Positions 1-6,971 of a DNA stretch of 17,084 nucleotides are shown piece after piece. Every line of letters begins with the position of its first letter. Within the stretch, counting starts at the first letter, position 1. The position numbers were made by a program, and so were the translations under genes. The notes below the pieces were generated by a model that worked only from the letters and a program-made list of their open reading frames with translations, ran no database searches and was not told where the DNA came from. This DNA comes from an uncultured Alistipes sp. GTDB lineage: Bacteria; Bacteroidota; Bacteroidia; Bacteroidales; Rikenellaceae. The stretch spans positions 1 to 17,084 of the forward strand of contig UQYM01000044.1 in the NCBI GenBank assembly GCA_900545315.1. Direction: 5' to 3'.

Positions 1-286
1 TTACATTGGCAATCAATTCATTATAAAGTTTTATTCTTTTTACGACAGTCCCTAAGTAGGGGCAATGGATGTAGTATTGACGGGGGAAGAGGGTGCAGTT
101 GTTACCTCGAAACAATGGCGATAGATCTGCTGTGGTCGGTACCTGTACGGCTGTCCGTATGGGTGATCAATCAGCCTGCATTTGTCAGGATGTGGGTGTT
201 CGAGGCGAAGTCAGTACCGTCTGCGGAATGCGGAATCGGGTGGGGAAGTGAAAAAATCTGTATGAAAGTTTGGTGGAGGAACGGGT
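1..286. other. Non-coding sequence downstream of the btuB-like gene
   Basis: This stretch lies 3' of the minus-strand TonB receptor gene. The only sizeable reading frame (plus strand from 115) has no recognisable domain or signal peptide, and it runs into the receptor gene on the other strand, so I do not call it. A short inverted repeat (CCCT..AGGG, about 50-61) is too weak to call a terminator. No next gene of the B12 operon is visible before the window edge. Confidence 0.5.
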
Positions 287-2350
287 TTATTTGTCCGTTT
301 CGGCTTTATGTCCGCTCTTTTTCCAGGTGGGGGTGATGCTGATGAAGAACCCGTAGTTGCGGCCCGGCATCGGACGCGAAAGTACGGACACGTACTTTTC
401 GTTGAACAGGTTGTAAACCGAGAATTTCAACGACAGTTCCCCGAACTTGGCTACGAACACCTTCTCTAACGAAACGTCGTTCATGTAGTATGGCGTCAGC
501 ACACCGAGTTTGCCACCGTCGTTACTCGAGGTGGTATATCGTTCGCTGTAATGGTTGTATTTATAGATCAGCGTAAAACGTTTCCAGGTCAGACGCCCGG
601 TGATCGATGATGAGTATTCGGGAATGTAAACAAGCTGTTTGCCGACTGACTGGTCTGCCCAGCTCTTGGGTTCATCCTGATTGATCGAACGGGTTTTGGC
701 CCAGTTTCCGTCGAGGCGGATGCCCCATTCACGACCCAAATCGACACTGACCCGACCCCGAAGCTCGAACCCATAACTGTGTACCTGTTTGACATTACTG
801 GGGGTCCAGTATCCTTTGGCCGTCGGCAGCCACAGAATCCAGTCGTTGATTTTCGAGTTGTACACCGTAGCCTCGCCGCGGACAGAGAAACGACCGATGT
901 CCCATCCAGCCTCGATCCCTCCATCATAGGTAAAACCTCGTTCACACCGCAAGGAATCGTTACCGCCCGGCAGAAAATAGAGATCATTCAGTGAAGGATA
1001 ACGGAAGTTTCGGGCGATTGACCCTTTGACGACCAACCCAGCCTTGGGCCACAACACATATTCGGCAAAAAAAGCGGGAATAATTGGGGTAAGTTTACGC
1101 CCATAGCTCTCTCCGCGCAGATCGACAGCCAGGCTGAGTCGCGGAACCGGACGATATTTGGCAGTGGCAAACAGGGAGGCCTCGACCCGCTGTTTGTCGT
1201 AACCGGTTTTGTCGTATTTGTCGTAGCTGTTGACCGCATTGAGATTTACATCGGCATTGGCCTTGAACATCCATTTGTCAGATAGATACCAGTCTGCCGA
1301 AAATTGTGCATATCCGGTGTGAATCCGACTCAGCGAATGGATCATCTCCACCAACTCGTCTGTGCCGTTTTCTCCCTTGTAGGTGTACAACATGTTTGAA
1401 TAGCTGTAACCGGCTTTGGCTGCCAGTTTCCAACGTTCATTGAAGCGATCCCAGCTCCCTACCAGACGAATCGTTGTCTCATCCTGTTCGTTTTTGGATT
1501 CATCCTCTTCGCGGTAGTTGACGTTGAGCATCGGTACGCCACGTTTCGAGTCCAAAAACCATCCGGTGAACCCAAAATGGTTGTTGTTTTGGCCCTTCCA
1601 ATAAAACTCTTGCAGCAGGTGTAGATCCCGATAGGACCCATTTTTGTTGTGTTCGACCGGATAACTGCCGTCATCATTACGTTTGTTGAAGTTGACGTAT
1701 GGAAAGTCGTTTTTGGCGTTGGCGTAATAAAACCGTGTCGAGGATTGGAATTTGTCACTGCCGTATTGGACGCGCAGAAATTCATCATAAGTACTGAAAC
1801 TGCTGATCCCTTGAATGAAATTGAGTTTGACGCCATCAAGTCCTGGGGTATATTTGGTGTCGAGGGCCACGGCTCCACCCAGACCTCCACCCACTACTCC
1901 TACCGAACTGGCTCCGTGATAGAGGCTTCCTTTGTCGATGAAAAAGGAGGGAATCATCGAAAAATCGACCATGCCGAGCGTGGGTGAATTGAGCTTCATG
2001 CCGTTCCAGAGAACTTGGGTGTGGGAGGGAGCTGTACCCCGAAATGAGGCGGTAGCCAGCGAACCACGACCGTAGGATTTGATGAAGATCGGAGTATTTT
2101 GGGCCAAGACGTCGGCCATGCTGTTGACCACTGTTTCGCGCAATGTGAGTGTGTCGAGGGTGGTCATGGTCGTTCCTACGTCGGACAGCGGACGGCGTGC
2201 CGTTACCGGTACCTCTTGCAACTCCACAAGCCGTTCATACTGCTCTTGATCGGAGGAGCTTTTCTGTTTGGTGCTTTTCTCCTGCCCCCGGAGTGGAATC
2301 CCTGCCGAGAGGGCCAGAATCGTACAAAGCAGTAGGATGAAACGTCTCAT
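287..2350 (-). CDS. btuB: TonB-dependent outer-membrane receptor, BtuB-like (cobalamin/corrinoid uptake)
   Basis: A 687-residue outer-membrane receptor, inferred to import cobalamin into the periplasm using TonB/ExbBD energy. Residues 1-22 form a signal peptide (MRRF followed by a hydrophobic stretch, ending near LRG-Q). A TonB-box-like segment (LQEVPVTA) sits at about 44-51. The plug domain covers roughly 55-165 and includes SFRGTAPSHTQVLWNG (102-117) and the glycine-rich VGVVGGGLGGAVAL (150-163). The rest is a beta-barrel of alternating aromatic strands, with VYNLFNEKYVSVLSRPMPGR near the end, typical of this receptor class. After the last aromatic strand there is an unusual charged tail (KKSGHKAETDK). 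The gene follows a cobalamin riboswitch and a BtuG-like lipoprotein on the same strand, which is the main reason for choosing corrinoid as substrate. Length fits Bacteroides BtuB proteins. Sequence alone cannot exclude another ligand. Confidence 0.88.
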   Translation of the reverse strand: MRRFILLLCTILALSAGIPLRGQEKSTKQKSSSDQEQYERLVELQEVPVTARRPLSDVGTTMTTLDTLTLRETVVNSMADVLAQNTPIFIKSYGRGSLATASFRGTAPSHTQVLWNGMKLNSPTLGMVDFSMIPSFFIDKGSLYHGASSVGVVGGGLGGAVALDTKYTPGLDGVKLNFIQGISSFSTYDEFLRVQYGSDKFQSSTRFYYANAKNDFPYVNFNKRNDDGSYPVEHNKNGSYRDLHLLQEFYWKGQNNNHFGFTGWFLDSKRGVPMLNVNYREEDESKNEQDETTIRLVGSWDRFNERWKLAAKAGYSYSNMLYTYKGENGTDELVEMIHSLSRIHTGYAQFSADWYLSDKWMFKANADVNLNAVNSYDKYDKTGYDKQRVEASLFATAKYRPVPRLSLAVDLRGESYGRKLTPIIPAFFAEYVLWPKAGLVVKGSIARNFRYPSLNDLYFLPGGNDSLRCERGFTYDGGIEAGWDIGRFSVRGEATVYNSKINDWILWLPTAKGYWTPSNVKQVHSYGFELRGRVSVDLGREWGIRLDGNWAKTRSINQDEPKSWADQSVGKQLVYIPEYSSSITGRLTWKRFTLIYKYNHYSERYTTSSNDGGKLGVLTPYYMNDVSLEKVFVAKFGELSLKFSVYNLFNEKYVSVLSRPMPGRNYGFFISITPTWKKSGHKAETDK

Positions 2351-2690
2351 AATGATGTTGTGGAATTGAGGATTTTGTGTGAAAGAGAGGTGGTGTCGGT
2401 GAAGCTGCTTTAGAGGTATGTCGTGGTGTTTTTTATCTTGGGGTTTTATTGAATAGATGCAAGAGTAAAATCATGTTGATCCGGTTGCGGGTACAGTTCT
2501 TTTTAGAGGTTAAGTAAGGAAAAGTCTTACTATTGCCGCAGTCAAATAATTGTTGCTGAACTTTTTATTTATTTGAGTCAGTTGATGTCTTTTGATTCGG
2601 TTGACGGTAAGAGTTGCTGCCTGTGAGGAAAAATTTGGCTTTAGGCAAATGTTGAAATCAATCCGGTAGCATCCCATTTTTGTATTCGTG
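2351..2690 (-). other. 340-nt intergenic gap between btuG-like and btuB-like genes
   Basis: No credible gene is visible; a minus-strand frame that enters the 3' end of btuG is low-complexity and unrecognised. There is no second B12 box. On the minus strand, just after the btuG stop, a small inverted repeat (ATTTG/CAAAT arms at 2646-2650 and 2633-2637) is followed by a run of Ts, so a weak terminator or processing hairpin is possible. No clear TAnnTTTG promoter was found. The two genes may share a transcript, but the gap is long for co-transcribed partners. Confidence 0.4.
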
Positions 2691-3836
2691 TCATTCGACA
2701 AAACAGAACGATCCGGGGATAATGCCGACCCGTAAGGTGTCGAGTGGCACCGCTTGCGGAGAGAGGCGATAGACAACCCCATATTGCACGTAGTCGATCG
2801 CATCGGCCACATAGACCTCCGAGGTCTTGGGGTCAATGGCCAGCCCATAGTAGAGCGTGCCGGTATATTTCAGGAACGGGGTTTCGGGAAGTTGTTCGCT
2901 GGTCACCTCCATCCGCCACACATCTTTGTTGAGAAAGTAGAGCGTATCACGGGTACCATTGAAACAGATCTCCGTAGGAGAATCCTCCACTGGGAAGGTG
3001 AATTGTAACTCGATACGACGAGTCTCGGCATCGATGCGGCAGAGGGTGGGCTGTTCGTGTCCATAGGGGCTCCCTTCGTAGCCGCCATCGGTCAGCACCC
3101 ACAATTTGTTATTGCAGTCCAGTCCGATCGAATTGGGCTGAATGCCTACGGTAATCGAATCGACGACCTTGTCCTGATCGGTATCGATGACCAACAGTTT
3201 GTTGTCATAAGACCAGCAGTTCGTAAAGATCAGATTTTTGTATTGAACCATCTGTTCGGTGGGGTGTTGGCGATCCTTGCCGTTGGAGACGTCAATCCGG
3301 CCGGTGATCTGACAGCTCGTCGGATCGACAATGGTAATGGCACGCGCGTACAGATCGGTTACATAGGCTTTGGTGCTGCTCAGGATATGCATGTAACGGG
3401 GGGAGGTGAGTCCCCGAATCGTACCGGTAATTTTGGCCGTGTTGCGGTCGATGGCGAAGATGACCCCGGAGTTGTTGACCACGACATAGACCGTGTTGCC
3501 GTATGCGGTGACCGATTGGGCAACGTCACCCAGCGGAATGCCGTTGGCACTGAGGAAAATATCGTTATCGCCATCCGGGTCGGTGACCAGCTGGCTATCG
3601 GTGATGTCGTAATAGCAGAGTGAAGCGTTTCCGTATGTGAAGTTCCCTTCGTTGGAGATGAATAATCCGCGACCGGGTAGGGTGACATCGATTGGTTCAA
3701 TAGGGCCATAGTCCATGCAACCTGTTAACGGGAGCACGACCATAGCAGCCATGCAGAGATGGCAAATGAAACGACGGAGTCGAACGATCCTACTATTATA
3801 AGAAGGTGTGATATTGGGATAAAGAGAGCGGATCAT
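2691..3836 (-). CDS. btuG: BtuG-like surface lipoprotein, YncE/DUF5074-type beta-propeller (cobalamin capture)
   Basis: A 381-residue lipoprotein predicted to sit on the outer face of the outer membrane and bind cobalamin with its BtuB partner. A basic stretch (RLRRF, 19-23) and a hydrophobic segment lead to the lipobox LTGC with the lipidated cysteine at 40. The mature part is made of repeated short beta-strand units typical of a beta-propeller (for example NTVYVVVNNSGVIFAID at 114-130, TKAYVTDLYARAITIVD at 155-171, DNKLLVIDTDQDKVVDSITV at 211-230, SEVYVADAIDYVQYGVVY at 339-356). BtuG proteins of Bacteroides are about this size, have this fold and are encoded beside btuB. The riboswitch directly upstream supports the role. 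The N-terminal region before the lipobox is long (39 residues), so a non-ATG start further in is possible. No Shine-Dalgarno precedes the ATG. Confidence 0.8.
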   Translation of the reverse strand: MIRSLYPNITPSYNSRIVRLRRFICHLCMAAMVVLPLTGCMDYGPIEPIDVTLPGRGLFISNEGNFTYGNASLCYYDITDSQLVTDPDGDNDIFLSANGIPLGDVAQSVTAYGNTVYVVVNNSGVIFAIDRNTAKITGTIRGLTSPRYMHILSSTKAYVTDLYARAITIVDPTSCQITGRIDVSNGKDRQHPTEQMVQYKNLIFTNCWSYDNKLLVIDTDQDKVVDSITVGIQPNSIGLDCNNKLWVLTDGGYEGSPYGHEQPTLCRIDAETRRIELQFTFPVEDSPTEICFNGTRDTLYFLNKDVWRMEVTSEQLPETPFLKYTGTLYYGLAIDPKTSEVYVADAIDYVQYGVVYRLSPQAVPLDTLRVGIIPGSFCFVE

Positions 3837-3989
3837 GGGTGCGGTTTCGTTTGCTAAATTGGTTCAAGACGACCCACTGAAACGAGTAGCGATGTATGCG
3901 TACCGTCCTATTTCGGGGAAAGTACGAAACAGCCGACCGATGATGCCGGGAGTGTTGCCAACCCATTTCGCCGCAGGTTGTCGGGGCAA
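3837..3989 (-). promoter_or_regulatory. Leader between cobalamin riboswitch and btuG start; likely expression platform
   Basis: About 150 nt separate the riboswitch aptamer from the btuG start codon. On the minus strand the hexamer CAGTGG (plus 3874-3879) lies about 40 nt before the start codon, in the loop of a short imperfect hairpin (GTTT/GAAC arms). It is complementary to CCACTG in the conserved L5 GCCACTG element of the aptamer (plus 4051-4057). In known cobalamin riboswitches L5 pairs with loop L13 of the expression platform, so this is a candidate L13. No intrinsic terminator with a T-run is visible here, which favours translational control. The pairing is inferred. Confidence 0.45.
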
Positions 3990-4179
3990 TCGTGCAAAGG
4001 CAGGTCTTCTGACTTGTCCCACTCTCCGCGCCTTCCCGTCCGAAGGCGGACAGTGGCCAGTGTGGAGAGCAACGTCTCTTGCGGAGACGGGATTTACAGC
4101 AGCGGGAACTGTTGCCGATTTGCACGGCATTCCCTTTTAATCCCCTGATCGATCTCTGTTTCGGGGAACCATTGCGCGA
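3990..4179 (-). promoter_or_regulatory. Cobalamin (adenosylcobalamin-class) riboswitch aptamer
   Basis: On the minus strand all the hallmark elements occur in order. AAAAGGGAA (plus 4130-4138) precedes the GCCGTGCAAATCGGC hairpin; CCCGCTGCTGTAA follows; then GCCACTG (4051-4057); then GGGAAGGC; and finally the B12 box AAGTCAGAAGACCTGCC (3999-4015). The ends were set by the closing P1 helix: UCGCGCA at 4173-4179 pairs with UGCACGA at 3990-3996 with one mismatch. The 190-nt length is normal for this RNA family. It lies directly upstream of the btuG-btuB pair on the same strand and should repress them when B12 is abundant. Confidence 0.95.
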
Positions 4180-4207
4180 CAAAAATGCGTTTTTTTTCAG
4201 ATAAAAA

Positions 4208-4215
4208 CAAATATA
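4208..4215 (-). promoter_or_regulatory. Predicted -7 box for the riboswitch/btuG/btuB transcript
   Basis: The minus strand reads TATATTTG here, an exact match to the Bacteroides TAnnTTTG -7 element. It would place the transcription start near 4200, about 20 nt before the aptamer. No good TTTG -33 box is seen at 19-20 nt spacing. Instead an 11-bp inverted repeat (ACACA-G-TGTGT, 4231-4241) covers that area. Confidence 0.55.
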
Positions 4216-4626
4216 GTCGTTTATTCGGTAACACAGTGTGTGGTCGTTGTCGATGGTCAGATCAACCGGCTTTCAGTCGGGAAAGCCCAGGTGATGGTGT
4301 CTACGTTTATGGTGAAGCGCATGGTATCTACATTATCATTATCTCCGCTATTATATCCGCTCACGCCAGATCGTCTGATATAGAACAGAGGGTGCTGGTT
4401 GGGATCGGACGGAGGAGGTGTTGAGGTGCAATTGGGTTCAGAAGAAACTCTGTTTATGTGTATGAGGCCGCAGCTGTGAGACCATACTATAATAAAAATG
4501 TCGTCAGGCTGGGACTCTCATACAATGTGGTTGCATGAATGGTTCTGTTATAAAAGAATTAAATGAATTATTTTTGTGAAATAAGCTATGAAATAGCGAC
4601 CACAGAGCGATAAGCAATTTTCGTAT
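4216..4626. other. Intergenic region between divergent B12 unit and carboxyltransferase gene
   Basis: No confident gene. On the minus strand the frame ending at 4257-4259 is free of stops from 4517 down to 4260 (86 codons), but it has no ATG until near its 3' end. Its translation is rich in Asn, Asp, Ser and Thr (CTSTPPPSDPN, then SGDNDNVDTMRFTINVDTI), like a secreted Bacteroidota protein. It may be a relic or chance. A plus-strand frame in the same register (from 4185) has no recognisable features. See findings. Confidence 0.3.
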
Positions 4627-4657
4627 TTCGTGATTCGAGTTTTTATGCTTATATTTG
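4627..4657 (+). promoter_or_regulatory. Predicted promoter of the carboxyltransferase gene
   Basis: TATATTTG at 4650-4657 matches the Bacteroides -7 consensus TAnnTTTG. A TTCG at 4627-4630 sits exactly 19 nt upstream and matches three of four bases of the TTTG -33 box. Transcription would start near 4664, leaving a leader of about 45 nt before the ATG at 4709. Confidence 0.6.
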
Positions 4658-4708
4658 TTAGAAAAATAACACCACTGCTTAACTAACGACAAATAAACGC
4701 ATTAGATT

Positions 4709-6565
4709 ATGGCTAAGAAAATCTTGATTAGGGATTTGACCCTTCGTGACGGTCAGCAATCCTCGTTTGCCACGCGTATGAATCAAAGTCAGGTCGATAG
4801 CGTACTGCCTTTTTACAAGGAGGCGGGTTTTTACGCTATGGAAGTATGGGGTGGTGCAGTACCCGATTCGGTTATGCGCTACCTGGGTGAAAACCCTTGG
4901 GATCGCCTCGAAAAGATAAAAGCTGCCGTAGGCGATGTCTCCAAACTGACCGCTCTTTCACGAGGACGCAACCTCTTCGGATACAGCCCCTATACGGATG
5001 AAATCATCGAAGGTTTCTGTCGAAATGCGATTGAATCCGGACTTGGCATCATGCGTATCTTTGACGCATTGAACGATGTGGACAATGTCAAATCTACCGT
5101 AAAATATGTAAAGAAGTATGGCGGGTTGGCCGATTGCGCCGTTTGCTATACGATCGACCCCCATTTCTCTATGGGCGAACGTCTCACGTCTTTGCTCAAA
5201 GGGAAAAAATTGCTTGGAAAGGTCTTTACTGACGCCTATTTCTTGGGTAAAGCCAAAGAGATGGAGGCGCTGGGTGCCGATATGATCACCATTAAGGATA
5301 TGAGTGGTCTGATTCCGCCAAAGCGCGTGGCAACCTTGATGCGGCTGTTCAAACAGAACCTGAAGGTGCCAGTTGATTTCCATACGCACTGTACACCGGG
5401 GTATGGATTGGCTTCAGTGCTTTCGGCTATTGTGGCCGGTGCCGATATCGTGGATACCAATATCTGGTATTTTGCCGGTGGACCGGCTGCTCCGGCGCTT
5501 GAGTTGATCTATGTCTTCTGTAAAAAGCTGGGCATAGAGCTGGATGTCAATATGGAGGCTGTTGCCAAGATCAATATCGAACTGCTCCGGATTCGTAAAG
5601 AGCTCGAACAGTACGATGCGGTTAAACAGTTCCCCAACCCATTCAATCCGTTAAATGATACGCTGCCTGCCGAAGTGGACAAAGAGTTCGATCGTGCCAT
5701 TGCAGCGGCCAAGAGCATGAATGAGGCCGAATTGATCGATGCTTGCCATGCGATTGAACGCTATTTCAACTTCCCGGCTCCGAACGAACTGGTGAAGAAG
5801 GCCGAAATTCCGGGCGGTATGTACACCAATATGGTGGCACAGCTCAAACAGCTCAAAGCAGAGGATATTCTCGAGAAGGCGATGGAGCTGATTCCGCGAG
5901 TACGGCTGGATGCCGGTCTGCCGCCATTGGTAACACCGACGAGTCAGATCGTAGGTGCTCAGGCGGTGAACTGTGCACTGGATGCCCGCAACGGCAAACC
6001 GATGTATTCGAATGTGTCGAATCAGTTTGTCGGTTTGGTTAAAGGGGAGTATGGCCATACGCCGGTTCCGGTCGATCCGGAGTTCCGTTACAAAATTGCC
6101 GGCGTGCGGGAAGAGACCCCTTACGATACCTCGAAAAACCAGATGCAGCCCAATCCGGTGCTGGAGGATTGTGGTGGCGTGAAGCTGGCCGAGAATGAGA
6201 AAGAGGTGCTGCTGCTCGAGCTGTTCCCGTTGGTAGCCAAAAAGTTCCTGACCGATCAGAAAAAACAGCGTTACGAACAGAATAAACCGGTCGAAGAGAC
6301 GAAGCCGGCTGAAAGTGAAGCGGCTCCTCGTGCGGTAGCCGAACCGATTACCGGAACGGTGGTCAGCGCTCCGATGCCGGGCCGTATTATTCAGGTTTTA
6401 GTAAAACCGGGTGACGAGGTGAAATCGGGACAAGATGTGGTGATTCTCGAGGCGATGAAGATGGAGAACAGCATCATGGCCAGCAAAGCCGGAACCATCA
6501 AACAGGTGTTGGTGGCTGAAGGCGATGCCGTATCGGCTGACGATCCTTTGGTCGAGATTGTCTAA
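4709..6565 (+). CDS. oadA: Biotin-dependent carboxyltransferase subunit, OadA/PycB family (substrate uncertain)
   Basis: A 618-residue cytoplasmic protein that moves a carboxyl group between carboxybiotin and an oxo-acid such as pyruvate/oxaloacetate. The HMG-CoA-lyase-like TIM barrel starts with RDLTLRDGQQS (8-18); D14, H225 and H227 (FHTHCT) are the expected metal ligands. K196 in IKDMSG is the expected carboxylated catalytic lysine. A conserved carboxylase domain follows, with PGGMYTN at 368-374. After a Pro/Glu/Ala-rich linker (about 527-546) comes a biotinyl domain with EAMKM; K584 is 35 residues from the C-terminus, the classic position. The loop after the barrel histidines reads FAGGPAAP (255-262) where many relatives have G-x-TSQP. 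The gene stands alone with its own promoter and terminator. No biotin carboxylase or OadB/OadG subunit is adjacent, so pyruvate carboxylase subunit B, oxaloacetate decarboxylase alpha or a transcarboxylase 5S-type role all remain possible. The symbol denotes the family only. Confidence 0.9.
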   Translation: MAKKILIRDLTLRDGQQSSFATRMNQSQVDSVLPFYKEAGFYAMEVWGGAVPDSVMRYLGENPWDRLEKIKAAVGDVSKLTALSRGRNLFGYSPYTDEIIEGFCRNAIESGLGIMRIFDALNDVDNVKSTVKYVKKYGGLADCAVCYTIDPHFSMGERLTSLLKGKKLLGKVFTDAYFLGKAKEMEALGADMITIKDMSGLIPPKRVATLMRLFKQNLKVPVDFHTHCTPGYGLASVLSAIVAGADIVDTNIWYFAGGPAAPALELIYVFCKKLGIELDVNMEAVAKINIELLRIRKELEQYDAVKQFPNPFNPLNDTLPAEVDKEFDRAIAAAKSMNEAELIDACHAIERYFNFPAPNELVKKAEIPGGMYTNMVAQLKQLKAEDILEKAMELIPRVRLDAGLPPLVTPTSQIVGAQAVNCALDARNGKPMYSNVSNQFVGLVKGEYGHTPVPVDPEFRYKIAGVREETPYDTSKNQMQPNPVLEDCGGVKLAENEKEVLLLELFPLVAKKFLTDQKKQRYEQNKPVEETKPAESEAAPRAVAEPITGTVVSAPMPGRIIQVLVKPGDEVKSGQDVVILEAMKMENSIMASKAGTIKQVLVAEGDAVSADDPLVEIV

Positions 6566-6720
6566 AGAGGTTCCGATTGGATCCGGATCAAAGGATCGTC
6601 TGACAAGTTAACGTTGTGCAGCGTTTGAGACGATTCAATTCCGGGATGGATCGAGGCGCCCTGCGATCAGAGGGGGAATTTCTGCTACGTCAGATAGGAT
6701 TCGATCCAGATTGATCATAA
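6566..6720 (+). other. Structured 3' region of the carboxyltransferase transcript
   Basis: No open frame of interest. Several inverted repeats lie between the stop codon and the terminator: ATCGTCT (6595-6601) with AGACGAT (6628-6634); an ACAA/TTGT repeat around GTTAAC inside that; and GATCGAGG (6649-6656) with CCT-G-CGATC (6660-6668) around a three-base loop. This may be only a folded 3' UTR. A 3'-derived small RNA ending at the 6721-6760 terminator is possible but unproven. Confidence 0.35.
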
Positions 6721-6760
6721 AAGGGAAAGAGACATTGTGTTCTCTTTCCCTTATTTTATT
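6721..6760 (+). terminator. Intrinsic terminator after the carboxyltransferase gene
   Basis: A perfect 12-bp stem (AAGGGAAAGAGA at 6721-6732, TCTCTTTCCCTT at 6741-6752) with an 8-nt loop is followed by ATTTTATT. It separates the carboxyltransferase gene from the nuo operon. The opposite strand also has a short T-run after the stem, so it could act in both directions. Confidence 0.9.
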
Positions 6761-6896
6761 GCGGTAAATTATTGCGGCAAATTTTTATTGTGGCAGAATG
6801 ACGGAGCAATTCTGCGCCAAGTTTTCACTCTGCATTTTTTGCGACGAACAACGCGCCATGTCTGTGAAAAACAGCGATAATAAAATGCCCTTTTTA

Positions 6897-6928
6897 TTGG
6901 TTGTTCCGCGAATATTTCGCTATATTTG
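6897..6928 (+). promoter_or_regulatory. Predicted promoter of the nuo operon
   Basis: TATATTTG at 6921-6928 matches the Bacteroides -7 consensus, with TTGG (6897-6900) about 20 nt upstream as a partial -33 box. Between them lies a perfect 5-bp-arm inverted repeat, GCGAA-TAT-TTCGC (6908-6920), which could be an operator. The 6761-6896 stretch upstream holds no gene; it has an AT-rich hairpin (AATAAAA/TTTTATT, 6879-6898). Transcription would start near 6935, giving a leader of about 85 nt. Confidence 0.6.
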
Positions 6929-6942
6929 CGCCGCGTATCGTG

Positions 6943-6971
6943 TCTGCCGGCGGGTTTCACCGATCGGCAGA
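6943..6971 (+). other. Hairpin in the nuo leader RNA
   Basis: TCTGCCG (6943-6949) and CGGCAGA (6965-6971) form a perfect 7-bp stem; GGT and ACC inside the loop can also pair. It is not followed by a T-run, so it is not an obvious terminator. It may stabilise the long nuo mRNA or control its translation. No known riboswitch class was recognised. Confidence 0.5.

Noticed and set aside
115..336. 73-codon plus-strand frame at the left edge
   Set aside because: It overlaps the 3' end of the TonB receptor gene on the opposite strand, has no recognisable features, and its start has no supporting signals.
2510..2848. 112-codon minus-strand frame covering the btuG 3' end and the gap
   Set aside because: It starts inside btuG in another frame and has a basic, low-information N-terminus and no homologous pattern that I recognise.
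3057..3623. 188-codon plus-strand frame antisense to the btuG-like gene
   Set aside because: The complementary strand encodes a clear lipoprotein with a lipobox and propeller repeats; this frame is its shadow.
4181..4200. Run of eight Ts at 4190-4197 as a plus-strand terminator
   Set aside because: No plus-strand gene ends here, and on the plus strand the preceding aptamer complement is explained by the minus-strand riboswitch.
4504..4692. 62-codon minus-strand frame upstream of the carboxyltransferase gene
   Set aside because: It overlaps the plus-strand promoter, is AT-rich and is not a convincing gene on its own; it is mentioned only as the possible first part of a relic.
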